From the NCBI GenBank assembly GCA_032191485.1, contig JAVDOI010000040.1, positions 1 through 64,000 on the forward strand: a stretch of DNA of 64,000 nucleotides. Reading direction: 5' to 3'. A program made the translations under genes and the position numbers. The notes beneath the pieces are model-generated. The model saw nothing but the letters and a program-made list of their open reading frames with translations, searched no databases and was not told where the DNA came from. This DNA is from Leptoclinus maculatus. Taxonomy: Eukaryota > Chordata > Actinopteri > Perciformes > Stichaeidae. This document shows positions 1 to 21,690 of this stretch, piece after piece. Position 1 is the stretch's first letter; each line of letters opens with the position of its first letter.

Positions 1-191
1 GTTAAAAACGTATACATGTGTGTGTTTCTGTTGGGTCCTATAAAAACACTAATAAACGACTTTGTTTTATAAAATTGACATATGTTGGACACAAGAGGAC
101 ACTCTACTAGGATGCATTGGTTTGAAGTCATTAGCATGCTGCTAACAGGAGATAGCTTTCCCAAGGGTCTACAGACTTCTTACAATCCAAC
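1..191 (-). repeat. Inverted copy of a dispersed repeat (partner near 28.1 kb)
   Basis: Read on the minus strand, this stretch matches 28136-28317 almost base for base over about 180 bp (roughly 90% by eye). A more diverged copy lies at 27536-27715. The match stops near 191 and is cut by the window edge. No coding sequence is seen. Confidence 0.8.
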
Positions 192-1207
192 TTGTTGGCA
201 CCTATGGACCTCATCCACAGCCAGCTACCTGGTAATACAATAGGAGACTGCTTTCTCCTGTCAGCAGCTGCCTCTATGTTCATCGCCTGTGAAAATAAAA
301 CTTAAAACATGTTAGTTAACGTCTTTGGGTATCTTATTGGTCAGCACCAAACAATCAAAAGTCTAAATGTTAAATCAAAATTAATTAAAATGTTGAACTA
401 AAGTTAAAATCAAAAATTACAAATGTCGAATCAAAATCAAAATCAACTATTTCTGTTAAAACACTGAATCAAAATAAACAACTGTAGGATACCAATTGAA
501 TTAAAACTGGAGGTTAAAATATTGGATCAAACTAAGTTTACTAAACTAAAGTTGAACTGTTGAATTGAAACTAAAATGAATAATTTAAGTTACAATTAAT
601 ATTACCAATGGCTATTAAAATACTGAATCAAAACTAAGAGCAACAATCTAAGTAAATGCTAATTAAAATATAGAGTCCAAAACAATGATATCACAAGTTT
701 ATCACCAAAAACTCACCTTATTGTAATTTATCTATCAATCTACTGGATGACTAAGTATTTGGTAGTCCTAAAGTAATTACTCCTTCAAATAATAGATGAT
801 GAAATGTTCTGTAGTTCTATAATTATTTCACCTCTCGGTTTTCTGGGTAGTGGAGTTTACTGTAATTATCATGCAATTAAACCTCCAAACCGCTAGATGT
901 CGAAGTTGTCTCTTCTTCTTCTATGGTGTTTTCCTCAAAAAACTGGCGCGAAAACGGACAAAGAAGCTAATGCTATTAGCGGCTTATGCTATTAGCTAAG
1001 CTAACCGGCAAAACGTGTCTTCAGCACACACACAAACCACCGTAGTCTCAACTCTTACAATATGCCACATTCACACACCTTCTCAAACTAGTCCTGGCCG
1101 TGGCTTCTCACCACCATACCGGATATTATAATCAATAGTCTCCTCTTTCACGATCTAAGGTAGCACCAGAGCTGCAATCAGTCTCCAGCTTACCATATCA
1201 TTCACAC

Positions 1208-1279
1208 AACACAATGCTATCTTAGCACTGCAACACAATGCTATCTTAGCACTGCAACACAATGCTATCTTAGCACTGC
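1208..1279 (+). repeat. 24-bp unit, three perfect tandem copies
   Basis: The 24-bp unit beginning aacacaatgctatc is repeated three times without change, at 1208, 1232 and 1256. Confidence 0.95.
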
Positions 1280-4206
1280 AACGACTAAATACACAGTATC
1301 ATGTATTGTTTCCCCTTTAGGTTTTATCATAACGTAGCAGCCAGTCTCTTCGATTTAAGTAGTTTAACGCTTGTTTACTAGACCCAAAAAACGTGCTACA
1401 CTTCGCAGTTCGCCCAGCTCACACAAGGCCCACAAAGCCTTAACTACGTTTTCCAGTTCGCCATAGCTTACAAACTCTCTGCTACTCTTCTAAGAGCTCA
1501 ACCCCACGTTAGCCACCCCTAATTGTCTAAGATACACAGTTAGTACCATGCACTATTTCCCATCATTACAATTAACTTACCGTAGCGGCCAGTCTCTGCA
1601 GCAGTTTAAACGCATGTTCACTGGACCTGAACCACGTGCACGTCCATGCATCATAATTCAGTATCGCCCAATTACACACCCTGTTCTACCCGAGATCTTG
1701 GCCCTCGAAACTATAATTTGTTCCCTCCCGCACTAGAGTCATCAGTTCCCCAGACCCGAAACTGCCAATGCAAGACCTGAGGGGACCGTCGCCTTGTCCT
1801 CACGTAACCCTGCCTCTTAGCCCGGTCCGCCTGAAAAACCAAAGCCCAGAACTTCGACCGCTTCTCAAGCTTCTTTCTAGCTGCTTAGTTCCAATAGCTA
1901 ATACTATAGCGTGATCAATGCTACTTCATATTCATATAATTCAACATCCCCCTCTCTCGGGGTTACCTGCACATCAGGCCTCACCGGTAGGATTTCACAA
2001 CAAAGAACAACGTGTAATCAAAGCACACATATGTTCCTAATTCAGCTTGCAGATGCCATTCATACAGAGTTACAACCACTTTAAAGTACAAATCAATACA
2101 GTTACCAGTTGGCTGCGATCTCCTCCTCTGTCCAGCTTCCAGAAACGTCGAACATGCAGACACTTTCGCCTAAGGTTTCCTATGCTACCTAACAGATTTC
2201 TATTAAAACGGCTCTGCTCACCTTTAGTCGTGCGCACTCCGAAAGTGTCTACTGATCTCACGTCATTTCAGCCTTCTCAGAGTCGAATATTCAAAGCCCC
2301 TAATGTCCCTTTGTCCCTTCGTGGTCGCCAAATTGTTGGGGCAATATATAAACAGGAGCCGCTAACGCTGGACTGGTTTGTTGACTAGTTACTGCGCATG
2401 TGCACCAAATAAGTTGCTGAATTCAGGTTTCAAAAGTAAAACTTGTATTTAATATCAAATGCAATCTGAATTAACTATCGATAGTAAAATGCTCTCGAGA
2501 ACAGAGACCACACACTCTCACCCTCTCAGGTCTCACATCAAAGGATGTTCTGTGGAGGGATCATGTGGGTCTGACCTCTGTTCCCTCAAACAAAGCTCTT
2601 ATACTGCAGAAAAGACAGGGGGGTCAAATCGTCATAAAAACTGCAGGTGAGCCAATCGGTGTTACTCAAACATTTGATCATCTTGGCCACTGTCTCGAAC
2701 CAATCAATGCCTGTCTTTCAGTTACAACCATTTGGCTGTACTTCGATTCCTCTCTCTCCAACAGCCCTTCTGGTGCCTTCACAGCTGGAGACGTCCTTTG
2801 AAGCTCATCTCTGCATTGTCTTCTCCGCATTCCTGCTGCCTTTATGACCTCAGTCTTCCTGTCTCCTTACTACATGTCCCTAAATCTGACCCTATCTGAC
2901 CCTTCTTACAGTGTTTAATACTTCAGTGTTTAATACTTTTATGGCTTATACATATGGCTTAATACATTCAATGTGTCAATATACTGTAATATAATATCCT
3001 CTATTTGTAAACCTCCTGTAAACATAATACATCTCATAGATAAATATATTGCAACTCTTTAACCCATGGTAACATTCTTATTATTTTGACACTTCTATTC
3101 ACCATAAGAGGTGCTAATCATCATACTAAACTAATTCTAATACTAAAATCCTACTAATTCTATCTTCTATACTGAAATCCTCCACAATGTCAGGCTCTTG
3201 AAAGAGAGCTTGTCTTTAGACAGTGTTCCTATATTGGCAGAGACAGATGAATGGTTCTCCACATGCATCATCCCAACACGTCACTTGTCATGGGGAACAT
3301 CCTCCGTTGAAATGCCTGACGGTGCAACATCACCTATTATGGCACATATTCTTTTATCCATTTCCCTGATGGAGACTTCACAGCACCCCTCCTGATGCAG
3401 TCATAGATGGCAATTTTAAGCAATTTTCATATGATCCATTTGTTCCTTATTTCAGTGACACAACGACTCTCAGGTGACACGGCATTAAAAGCACTCGTTA
3501 TTTGCTTTAGAAAATTACACTTTTCTCTGCTGGCCTAAACAGAATCACAAAATTATAGCTATTTTATAATTTAATAATTTTTCACAAATACACTAATTAT
3601 GTATTCTAATTATTTTTCCCATTAGCTCATTTTCTCATTGCACAGCTACTGTCTTCCTCAGTTGCTCTGCTTCCAGCCTGCAGCGCTGATTCCAGCACAG
3701 CTTGTTTTAAGTAGAGCTTTTATTCAATCAGATTCAGCCCCTATGTCTCTAGGTAAGAAGAGAGGCCCGAGGCCCTCCAGGTAGACTTTGCAGATTAAAG
3801 TATATGGGGACGATATTGTTGATTGTCATAGTGTTCAACCAATCAGATCTTCAGTTTGACATGTTGGGCGTATTCTTTGACGTGCCAGAGCTACCGAGGT
3901 AGTCTACAAGTATGTCAGCATTAACCTGCGCGTGATTGGTCAGTGGGCTAGCGTGACTGTTTTGACGCTGAAGCAGCTATCAGAAGCAGTGTTGCCAACT
4001 TGGCGACTTTCTCGCTAAATGTGGCGACTTTCCAAATCCTCTTGGCGACTTTTTTTGTCAAAAGCTACTAGGGACAAATCTTGTGACTTTTCAGGTGTTT
4101 TGGAGACTCTGACGTGAAAGCACGTATCGTTCTGCAGTTACTGCTCGCAACGATTTAAAAATCTGCTGCGACGATTTCGGAGATGTGAGGTGTTGCTAGC
4201 GGGACC

Positions 4207-4333
4207 GGCAGTAAACCAGCAACGGGGGCTCAGCGCTCATGTTACCCGCCTAGAACTGCCTGATCTCGGCAGTAAACCCCGCCAGTACCGGGGGCTCAGC
4301 GCTCACGGTGCCCGCCTAGAACAGCCTGATCTC
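4207..4333 (+). repeat. ~61-66-bp tandem duplication
   Basis: Two diverged copies (4207-4267 and 4268-4333) both begin ggcagtaaacc, contain ggggctcagcgctca and cccgcctagaac, and end cctgatctc. They lie just upstream of the Tc1 insertion. Confidence 0.85.
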
Positions 4334-4429
4334 GGCGAGTCTTTTTGAAACTTGCCGCTGGTATTGACGTCTCTGTAGCGTTTTCCTCGTCGGCAAAGCA
4401 TACAGCAATCCGGATCTGATCCACATATA

Positions 4430-6060
4430 CAGTGGGTACTGAAAGTATTCAGACCCCTTTACATTTTTCACTCTTTGTTTCATTGCAGCCATTTGCTAAA
4501 ATCAAAAAAAGTTATTTTTATTTCTCATTAATGTACACGCAGCACCCCATCTTGACAGAAAAAAAACAGAAATGTAAATTTGTGCAAATTTATTAAAAAA
4601 GAAAAACTGAAATATCACATGGTCATAAGTATTCAGACACTTTGCTGTGACACTCATATTTAACTCACATGCTGTCCATTTCTTCTGATCCTCCTTGAGA
4701 TGGTTATACTCCTTCATTGGAGTCCAGTTGTGTTTAATTAAACTGATTGGACTTGATTAGGAAAGGCACACACCTATCTATATAAGACCTTACAGCTCAC
4801 AGTGCATGTCAGAGCAAATGAGAATCATGAGGTCGAAGGAACTGCCCAAGGAGCTCAGAGACAGAATTGTGGCAAGGCACAGATCTGGCCAAGGTTACAA
4901 AAGAATTTCTGCAGCACTCAAGGTTCCTAAGAGCACAGTGGCCTCCATAATCCTTAAATGGAAGAAGTTTGGGACGACCAGAACTCTTCCTAGACCTGGC
5001 CGTCCAGCCAAACTGAGCAATCGTGGGAGAAGAGCCTTGGTGAGAGAGGTAAAGAAGAACCCAAAGATCACTGTGGCTGAGCTCCAGAGATGCAGAAGGG
5101 AGATGGGAGAAAATTCCACAAAGTCAACTATCACTGCAGCCCTCCACCAGTCAGGGCTTCATGGCAGAGTGGCCCGACGGAAGCCTCTCCTAACTGCAAG
5201 ACATATGAAAGCCCGCATAGAGTTTGCCAAAAAACACATGAAGGACTCCCAGACTATGAGAAATAAGATTCTCTGGTCTGATGAGACCAAGATTGAACTT
5301 TTTGGCGTTAATTCTAAGCGGTATGTGTGGAGAAAACCGGGCACTGCTCATCACCTGCCCAATACAATCCCAACAGTGAAACATGGTGGTGGCAGCATCA
5401 TGCTATGGGGGTGTTTTTCAGCTGCAGGGACAGGACGACTGGTTGCAATTGAAGGAAAGATGAATGCGGCCAAGTACAGAGATATCCTGGAAGAAAACCT
5501 CTTCCAGAGTCCTCTGGACCTCAGACTGGGCCGAAGGTTCACCTTCCAACAAGACAATGACCCTAAGCACACAGCTAAAATAACAAAGGAGTGGCTTCGG
5601 AACAACTCTGTGACCATTCTTGACTGGCCCAGCCAGAGCCCTGACCTAAACCCAATTGAGCATCTCTGGAGAGACCTGAAAATGGCTGTCCACCAATGTT
5701 CACCATCCAACCTGACGGAACTGGAGAGGATCTGCAAGGAAGAATGGCAGAGGATCCCCAAATCCAGGTGTGAAAAACTTGTTGCATCATTCCCAAGAAG
5801 ACTCATGGCTGTACTAGCTCAAAAGGGTGCTTCTACTCAATACTGAGCAAAGGGTCTGAATACTTATGACCATGTGATATTTCAGTTTTTCTTTTTTAAT
5901 AAATTTGCAAAAATGTCTAAATTTCTGTTTTTTTCTGTCAAGATGGGGTGCTGCATGTACATTAATGAGAAATAAAATGAACTTTTTTGATTTTAGCAAA
6001 TGGCTGCAATGAAACAGAGTGAAAAATGTAAAGGGGTCTGAATACTTTCCGTACCCACTG
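4430..6060 (+). mobile_element. Full-length Tc1/mariner-type transposon with IR/DR termini
   Basis: The element starts CAGTGGGTAC and ends GTACCCACTG, with TA on both sides (4428-4429 and 6061-6062), as expected for Tc1/mariner TA targets. The inverted termini extend about 210 bp inward. Each holds an outer and an inner copy of AGTATTCAGAC, giving the IR/DR layout known from Sleeping Beauty-like elements. Length is 1631 bp. It contains one uninterrupted transposase frame. Terminal and coding integrity suggest a recent insertion. Confidence 0.95.
4806..5846 (+). CDS. Tc1-like DDE transposase, intact, 346 aa
   Basis: This is a cut-and-paste transposase that would bind the element's inverted repeats and move it into TA sites. 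Residues ~10-55 form a paired-like helix-turn-helix region. A GRP-type linker (PGRPAKL, ~64-70) and a second basic helical region follow. The catalytic triad is visible as D159 (WSDET), D250 (QQDND) and E285 (NPIEHLW). There are 34 residues between the last two, the DD34E spacing of Tc1 elements. The ~345-aa length is full for the family. The start at 4806 is the first ATG in frame; M5 and M8 are alternatives. There is no stop, frameshift or missing catalytic residue. Whether it is active cannot be seen from sequence. Confidence 0.95.
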   Translation: MSEQMRIMRSKELPKELRDRIVARHRSGQGYKRISAALKVPKSTVASIILKWKKFGTTRTLPRPGRPAKLSNRGRRALVREVKKNPKITVAELQRCRREMGENSTKSTITAALHQSGLHGRVARRKPLLTARHMKARIEFAKKHMKDSQTMRNKILWSDETKIELFGVNSKRYVWRKPGTAHHLPNTIPTVKHGGGSIMLWGCFSAAGTGRLVAIEGKMNAAKYRDILEENLFQSPLDLRLGRRFTFQQDNDPKHTAKITKEWLRNNSVTILDWPSQSPDLNPIEHLWRDLKMAVHQCSPSNLTELERICKEEWQRIPKSRCEKLVASFPRRLMAVLAQKGASTQY

Positions 6061-6078
6061 TATATGTATATACATATA

Positions 6079-6668
6079 CAGCGGTTAAAATAAGTATTGA
6101 ACACGTCACCATTTTTCTCAGTAACTATATTTCTAAAGGTGCTATTGACATGACATTTTCACCAGATGTCGGTAACAACCCAAGTAATCCATACATACAA
6201 AGAAATCCAAACAAATAAGTTCAGAAATGAAGTTATGTGTAATAAAATGGAATGACACAGGGAAAAAGTATTGAACACGCTTACTGAAATGTATTTAATA
6301 CTTCGTACAAAAGCCTTTGTTGGTAATGACAGTGCTCAACTGGTTTCAGAGAAATAAAATAAAGCTGCTAGAATGGCCGAGCCAATCAGCTGACTTGAAT
6401 CCAATAGAAAAAATATGGAAAGAACTAAAGATCAGAGTTCATAGAAGAGGCCCACGGAACCTTCAAGATTTGAAGACTGTTTGTGTGGAAGAATGGGCCA
6501 AAACCACACCTGAGCAATGCATGCGACTAGTTTCTCCATACAGGAGGTGTCTTGAAGCTGTCAGTACCAACAAAGGCTTTTGTACGAAGTATTAAATAAA
6601 TTTCAGTAAGCGTGTTCAATACTTTTTCCCTGTGTCATTCCATTTTATTACACTTATTTTACCCGCTG
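6079..6668 (+). mobile_element. Internally deleted Tc1-like element, both ends kept
   Basis: It starts CAGCGGTTAAAATAAG and ends with the inverse, cttattttacccgctg, flanked by TA. Inner direct repeats (aaaaagtattgaacacgc) lie inside each end. At 590 bp it keeps both termini but only the last quarter of a transposase gene, so it is non-autonomous. It belongs to a different Tc1 family from its neighbour, which ends 18 bp away. Confidence 0.9.
6317..6595 (+). pseudogene. C-terminal Tc1 transposase fragment, 92 codons
   Basis: The frame keeps the third catalytic residue in a SADLNPIEKIWKELK motif and the conserved C-terminal tail ending KGFCTKY. The DNA-binding domain and both catalytic Asp regions are missing, so it cannot encode an active transposase. 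Confidence 0.9.
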
Positions 6669-6857
6669 TATATATGTATATATAATGAGTTTACTCTGGT
6701 TCTTCACTGTAAAGTACTTTCACAACCAAATATGACAAATATATATATACACACACACAATTATATGAATATATATATACACACAATTATATATACAATA
6801 TGTATAATCATATAATTGTGTATATATATATATATATAATTGTATATATATATATAT

Positions 6858-6901
<44 letters not shown>

Positions 6902-6944
6902 TATATACAATTACAATTATATATATATATATATGTATAAATAC
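6669..6944. repeat. (TA)n-rich low-complexity tract
   Basis: From about 6735 this is a long run of ta/tata and tacaca simple sequence. No gene is seen. Confidence 0.9.
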
Positions 6945-7735
6945 TAGTGCTGGGCAAGTTAACGCATTATTATCATGTTAACGCATTAATTAATTAACTC
7001 TGACAATTGTGTTATCGCGTGTTAATGCATTTTAAAAAAAAATTTAATTTTGAAAGTCCGTTGCTCACTGGCAGCGGTGGAGGAAGCAAGACAAGCTAAC
7101 TAATGCTACAGAGAAGTGGATACAAACTGCAGCAGGTTAGTATTGTGGAAGATGTCAGTCTGAGGAACGTTCTCAAGGTGCGTTCGCGGCGCGTTTGGTG
7201 TGAACGCACCTTTAGGATCGCAACGAATGACGACACGTATGAGCCTCAAGAATGAGCTAAGAAAGTTAGCGGAAAGATTAACGTGAGACAACATCCGGTT
7301 TCTTCAGACGAACATCCGGTTTTCAGAATAAGATGCCAACAAAGTATGAATTATATTCACATTAAGTATAAAACATGCTACCTGCATCTCGTGAGTTAAA
7401 GGTAAAATACACCTAAATTGTGCGTAAAGTATCTTTATTCTTTGATCGGTGGGTAACCATAATTACCTCGGAGTTACAGCATTATATTGACAAACAGTAG
7501 AGCTGCATTCACATGCTCTGACTGTCATGAAGACAGACATTTTGAAGAAACGTGCTGAAACATTTTACAACCAAATGTTATTGCCCTTTTGTTCATATAG
7601 CAGTACTTTTAAAATAAAAGTGCGCAATACACTACTTTTGAATTAATTATTTAACTTTGCCATAACAATGCAATTAATCTCAATTAATCGCAAAAAATCC
7701 ATGCGATTCAAAATTGTAATCGTTGCCCAGCACTA
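6945..7735. mobile_element. hAT-type MITE with perfect 8-bp TSD
   Basis: Terminal inverted repeats TAGTGCTGGGCAA and TTGCCCAGCACTA bound a 791-bp element. An exact 8-bp duplication, ATAAATAC, flanks it at 6937-6944 and 7736-7743. An 8-bp TSD is diagnostic of hAT elements. No transposase is present. Confidence 0.93.
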
Positions 7736-7744
7736 ATAAATACA

Positions 7745-7753
7745 TATTATATA

Positions 7754-7804
<51 letters not shown>

Positions 7805-7860
7805 GTGTATATATATATATATATATATGTATTCATTAGTGCTGGTCAACGATTACAATT
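7745..7860. repeat. (TA)n/(TG)n microsatellite with a MITE-end fragment
   Basis: Simple ta/tg repeat. At about 7837 it is followed by attagtgctggtcaacg, a short second piece of the end sequence of the MITE at 6945-7735. Confidence 0.8.
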
Positions 7861-8415
7861 TTTGTATGTGTGTATATAATATAATACACTTATATAATAA
7901 TATATCATTTTTTATTTTAAATGAAAACGGAAAAAGCAGGGTTGTCATATTTAGTTTGATTGTAAAAATACTTAACAGTAAAAACACGGATTAAACTCAT
8001 TAGCAAGACCAGCTGCTGTTCCAATTGTCCGTACTGCGTTCTCTGGACTTGGAGTCCAAGTCCATACTCCAAAAGTTCCCAAGTCCGTACTTGTGAACTT
8101 GGGTATTGAGAAAGGCCCAGAGTGTCTCTTACGTGGTGGGTTGCCAGTTTGAGCAAAGTCCACCGAAAACATTATATTTCCCATAATTTAAGTTTCTGTA
8201 ACGGTTTAATACGAATACGTGTATTGTTACACCCCTAGAAACAAATAATAACCCATAGCTGTGGCGTCATGAGGTTATTAGGAGGTGGTTCAACTGTAGG
8301 ACAGCACAGAGGCCCAGGTATAAAATGCACGGCCTGCCACTGCAAATGGGGCAGTGCTCATAGCCTTATATGGTATTATTGGGGCGTTCATTATGTTAAT
8401 TTACTATTCTCATGA

Positions 8416-8495
8416 ACGAGCACTCATTTATGCACAGGTGGCATGAATCACATTTACGAGCACTCATTTATGCACAGGTGGCATGAATCACATTT
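8416..8495 (+). repeat. 40-bp unit, two perfect tandem copies
   Basis: The unit beginning acgagcactcatttatgc occurs at 8416 and again at 8456 with no differences. Confidence 0.95.
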
Positions 8496-8579
8496 ACGCT
8501 GGTCAGTTGTCTGAAGTTAAGAGCCCACTGTACGAGTGTGTTCTTGCATGAAGCCCATTGTGCTGATATCTTTCACTAT

Positions 8580-9015
8580 TCACTTGTAACGGGTGTGGTA
8601 ATGACCCAGGAGCAGTACGACAGACACAAGGGATAGTTTGAATCAAAGCTTTATTTTCCCCTGGACACACAACAGGTAGAATAATCACAGGGAAACAGCG
8701 GCAGGATCTCGTGGTCGGGGACAGAAGGCTGAGTGAATTACCTGGGCAGAGGCAAGGCGGGGTAGACCAAAACAGGCAGGGTCGGTAACAGGGAATCAGT
8801 CCAAGGGTATTCGCTGGAAGGTCTTGCATGAAAGCGGAGAACGATCTGGCAGTGAGTGTGTGTGTGTGACTGGGGTTTAAATAGTGGATGCAGCAGAGTG
8901 AGCAGGTGAGACTAATGAGCTGATGAGGTGGGTGTGACTGGCAGGTGCACTGAATAAACTGATTAGGTGAGTGAGAGATGGGAAAAAATAGGATAGTAGT
9001 GGCAGAGCTGTGACA
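8580..9015 (-). repeat. Candidate dispersed repeat / LTR-like sequence
   Basis: A block with a TTTATT stretch (polyadenylation-like on the minus strand, ~8650) and a tttaaata stretch (~8876), followed by runs such as gtgagcaggtgagactaatgag. It resembles fish dispersed elements, but I found no second copy in the window and no clear ends. Class is uncertain. Confidence 0.4.
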
Positions 9016-9179
9016 TCACTCAAAGTAAAAGTTTGAACGCAGGACTTTTACTGTGCTGTATTAATAGTTTTACTATTAATAGTTCATAGTTTTACTTCAG
9101 TAAAAAGTTTTGAGTAGGCCTACTTCTTCTACCACAGCCAAACATTTCCAGTTAGAGAAAGGATCAAGAGGGCAACAAT

Positions 9180-9300
9180 GACTCAGCAATAGAGCGGGTC
9201 GTCCTTTAATCACAGGATCGATGGTTCGATCCCCAGCTCTGAGGGACGGGCTGCTGTGCTGTTGGCACGTAAATCTGTAAAAGTATGTGCCGCCACCACG
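9180..9300 (+). repeat. SINE-like remnant
   Basis: gatggttcgatcccc matches a Pol III B-box-like core, preceded by a tRNA-like agagcgggtcgtcc stretch. This suggests a decayed tRNA-derived SINE. The rest of 9300-9740 shows nothing recognisable. Confidence 0.45.
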
Positions 9301-9744
9301 AAAAAATTTAACTTTAGGTTAAGAAAAAAAAACACATCATGGTTGGGCTTAACATAAGTACATAAACTAAGTATAACAGGTCACAAACGTAACTTCAATA
9401 ACTCAACAACACCGGCCTCCAACATCGGTCTCCTGGTTGAAAGCACTTTGAACAAGTCTTTTTCATTGGTTCATGCGTTTAATTTGTGTGTCCACCACGA
9501 CAAAGGATCTTAATGACTTTTCATTGGCATTGTTGGTGCCGACACGTCATTTGAACACATATGGTCATTTCACAAATTTATGCGATTTCAAACACAGCCG
9601 AGGGACTCAAAGGCACAAGTGGCCGCCCTGGCTTAGAGGAGTTATTTAGCCAGAGGCAACATTATCAGTGTTATAAACTTGTTTGCCATAACAACCTAAC
9701 CTTGATAATATGTCAATATTGTGTTTTTGGAAGAGTATGTTTAA

Positions 9745-11100
9745 AATATTATGGGCCCGAGCGAGGACCAATTGGTCCTCTAGTGGGCCGAACAGAACCG
9801 AGCCGGTACCGAAGAAAGCAATTTTCAGTAACAAATATATAAAATCTACAACCATGCAGCATACCGTTTTAACAAAGAACTTCTGATGAACAGAAGCATG
9901 TGTAACATTTTACACACTGAAAACACAATAAAACACGATCTACCACAACCTTCCTAGCCTCTTGCTAAATATCGTCATTTTTTCGCGTTCATTTCCCGAG
10001 TTACGCACTCATAAAATACCTCCAAACAACGATCTTTTAGCTTCCAAGCTAATGCTAACTTTTTAGCAACATTAGCATTCCACCCGGCTTCTATTGTACA
10101 CTTCGGATTTACTCTCCGTGAAGCGGTCCTAACGTTACCCGGGAAAGAGCACCCCCAGCAGCCAGTCACCCCGCTGAAGAATTCTGGTTTTATTAAAGCA
10201 GTCCTCATAATTCCATTTCGACCGCTGAATTGCCTTTTGCCATCTGTTTCCTGTCTAATGAAGTTTTCCCTGAACGAAGGGGGGGGATCAAATAAGCCCC
10301 GGGGACCACGTTTCACATTAAGTAGACTCTGGCTTTTACGCCGGGTCTCGGGTGCGTAAATCGGCATTTTCCGGAAAACTAAAGCTTTCTGGAAAATTCC
10401 GTTGACACCACTCCATTGGCCAGATCCAAACACGTGTATAGACATGTCATAGTAAGGAATTGACCAATCACAGGCTGAGAAATGGACACTCAAACACCCG
10501 TTATAACGCATGGAACCGTGAGTCGGCGGCCCAGAGACGCTTTGGTGAGGGTTCTAGCGCTCCAAAATGATTCCAAACTGCTGTATGTGATAGATTGTGC
10601 ATGTACAAGGATAAAGGAAGTTAAATATATCGTTATTTAAGTTATAAAAGTACAATGGAACAGCTGGAGAGGCTGTTTCTCAAATGACGACCTTTCGTGA
10701 CCTCTCGTACGTTTATGTCTCTTGCTCTAGCCTACTTCACTCTATTCACTACAATTCTTTTGTCTATGACTACTGCCATGCTTGTCTATGATGGTGGGTG
10801 GTTTCTTAGGCTTTACTGAGCCTCATTTAATATAGTATTATCAATAATAGTGCTTTTTCACCATACAAACCTGACATTTTCAAAAGTGGAGCTGTGTTCC
10901 ATCTTCATTTGCTATTAACCAGTAACATATACACAATATTTACACAATTCATATGAGCAAACCCTTCTTAGTGTTATTAATCCATTGAAATTATTCAAAT
11001 ATACCTTGTAGTTAGAGAGTAAGGCCCCTTTGAGTATGGGTATAGTATTTTCGAGCAGAAGCCAAAAAAAAGGCTTAGGGAGCTCGGGGTTCAAAGGTAG
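9745..11100. mobile_element. Decayed copy of the piggyBac-like element at 41.7 kb
   Basis: It is colinear with 41696-43030. Both copies share gggcccgagc at the start, an accgagccggtaccgaagaaag block, the aacacgatctac block, atgattcaaactgctgtatgtg-type sequence and the gtacaatggaacagctgg block. A TTAA lies at 9741-9744. The right end is diverged and not flanked by an obvious TTAA. The only frames are short and unrecognised. Confidence 0.7.
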
Positions 11101-11690
11101 GACAAAGTCAAAAAAATGAATACACAGATTAAAGCACCTGATTCAGTAACGGGTGAATTACTTTTCATAATTGGTCATCAGTATAATCTGATTTGTGATT
11201 TTGTGGCAATTTGAGCACTTTTAGTGAGCTCAAAGACCAAAATAAAGATCAAATTATTTCTGCTCCCCTGAAAATGTGGCTCCAAATCTTGTTTAACACC
11301 AAAAACTCTTAAAAAAAAGCTTCATCAGAACTGTGTGAATGTGGTTTAATCGATTGACAAACAACCCACCAACTGGCATTAGATTTTATATACATATATA
11401 TAGGTAGTATATATCCTGAATGGTGCACACAATGTACATACGATCACCTCTTTTATTATTAGTTTGAAATAACGAAAACGGTGGCAGAAACCAGTGAGTT
11501 CATTCAGTATTCCATCACTGATTGAAGTAAGCTAATTGAGAAAATAAATTTCAGAACTTTTAAAGGTACTTTTTGCCTTTGCTTCACAGAATACCTATAC
11601 AATATCTGCAGATGTTGATAATGTATATTGCTTCATGCATAAAAGTTATCAAACTGTGTGTGTGCTCGTGTGTGTGTTGAAACCATGCAG
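11101..11690. other. Unrecognised sequence upstream of the first cPLA2 exon seen
   Basis: AT-rich, with no frame or repeat that I recognise. It is probably intron of the cPLA2 gene. Confidence 0.5.
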
Positions 11691-21401
<9,711 letters not shown>

Positions 21402-21584
21402 ATCTCTGATTTCATCATGATAACTCAGACACTGTGCCTGAGAAGGCTGAGAGAACACAGCATAACACAACCAATATGTAATCATGTAATGTAACAGCAT
21501 ATAATCATACTTTCTTAATGTACTGTTTGTAAGTTATGTTTCCAAAAGTATATGGATACTACTTTTATCATAGCTCTTAGTTTC

Positions 21585-21690
21585 AAAGAGGGGATATCTT
21601 GCTGTAGCAATAATTGGCAACAATTTGAAGAAGGCCATGTGCTGTTTCAACATGATGATGACCCCCTGCACAAAACCAGGGGCCTGTACC
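21585..21690 (+). pseudogene. Short Tc1-like transposase remnant
   Basis: A stretch translating to EEGHVLFQHDDDPLHKTR resembles the second-Asp region (FQHDN.P.H) of Tc1-type transposases. It is about 100 bp with no flanking motifs. Confidence 0.55.

Larger units (their letters stand above)
192..4429. other. Gene-free, AT-rich repeat territory
   Basis: I see no supportable gene. The only open frames are short and have no recognisable motif. 360-700 is A-rich with recurrent aatcaaaa words. 1290-1480 and 1540-1700 look like two diverged copies of one ~250-bp unit. 3988-4150 carries a GTTGCCAAC...GGCGACTTT stretch resembling a common fish dispersed repeat. Near 2334, minus-strand ...CCCCAACA followed by TTTGGCGACC resembles an LTR end next to a primer-binding site, but I could not find the partner LTR. 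Confidence 0.5.

Noticed and set aside
900..2870. Possible LTR retroelement (LTR end near 2334, primer-site-like TTTGGCGACC)
   Set aside because: No second LTR, no gag-pol frame and no TSD could be found, so it is mentioned only as a hint.
5351..5806. 151-codon minus-strand frame across the Tc1 transposase
   Set aside because: Shadow of the real transposase frame, with no family resemblance.
7917..8184. Two overlapping minus-strand frames (~70-79 codons)
   Set aside because: No motif, and they sit in repeat-like sequence; not supported as genes.
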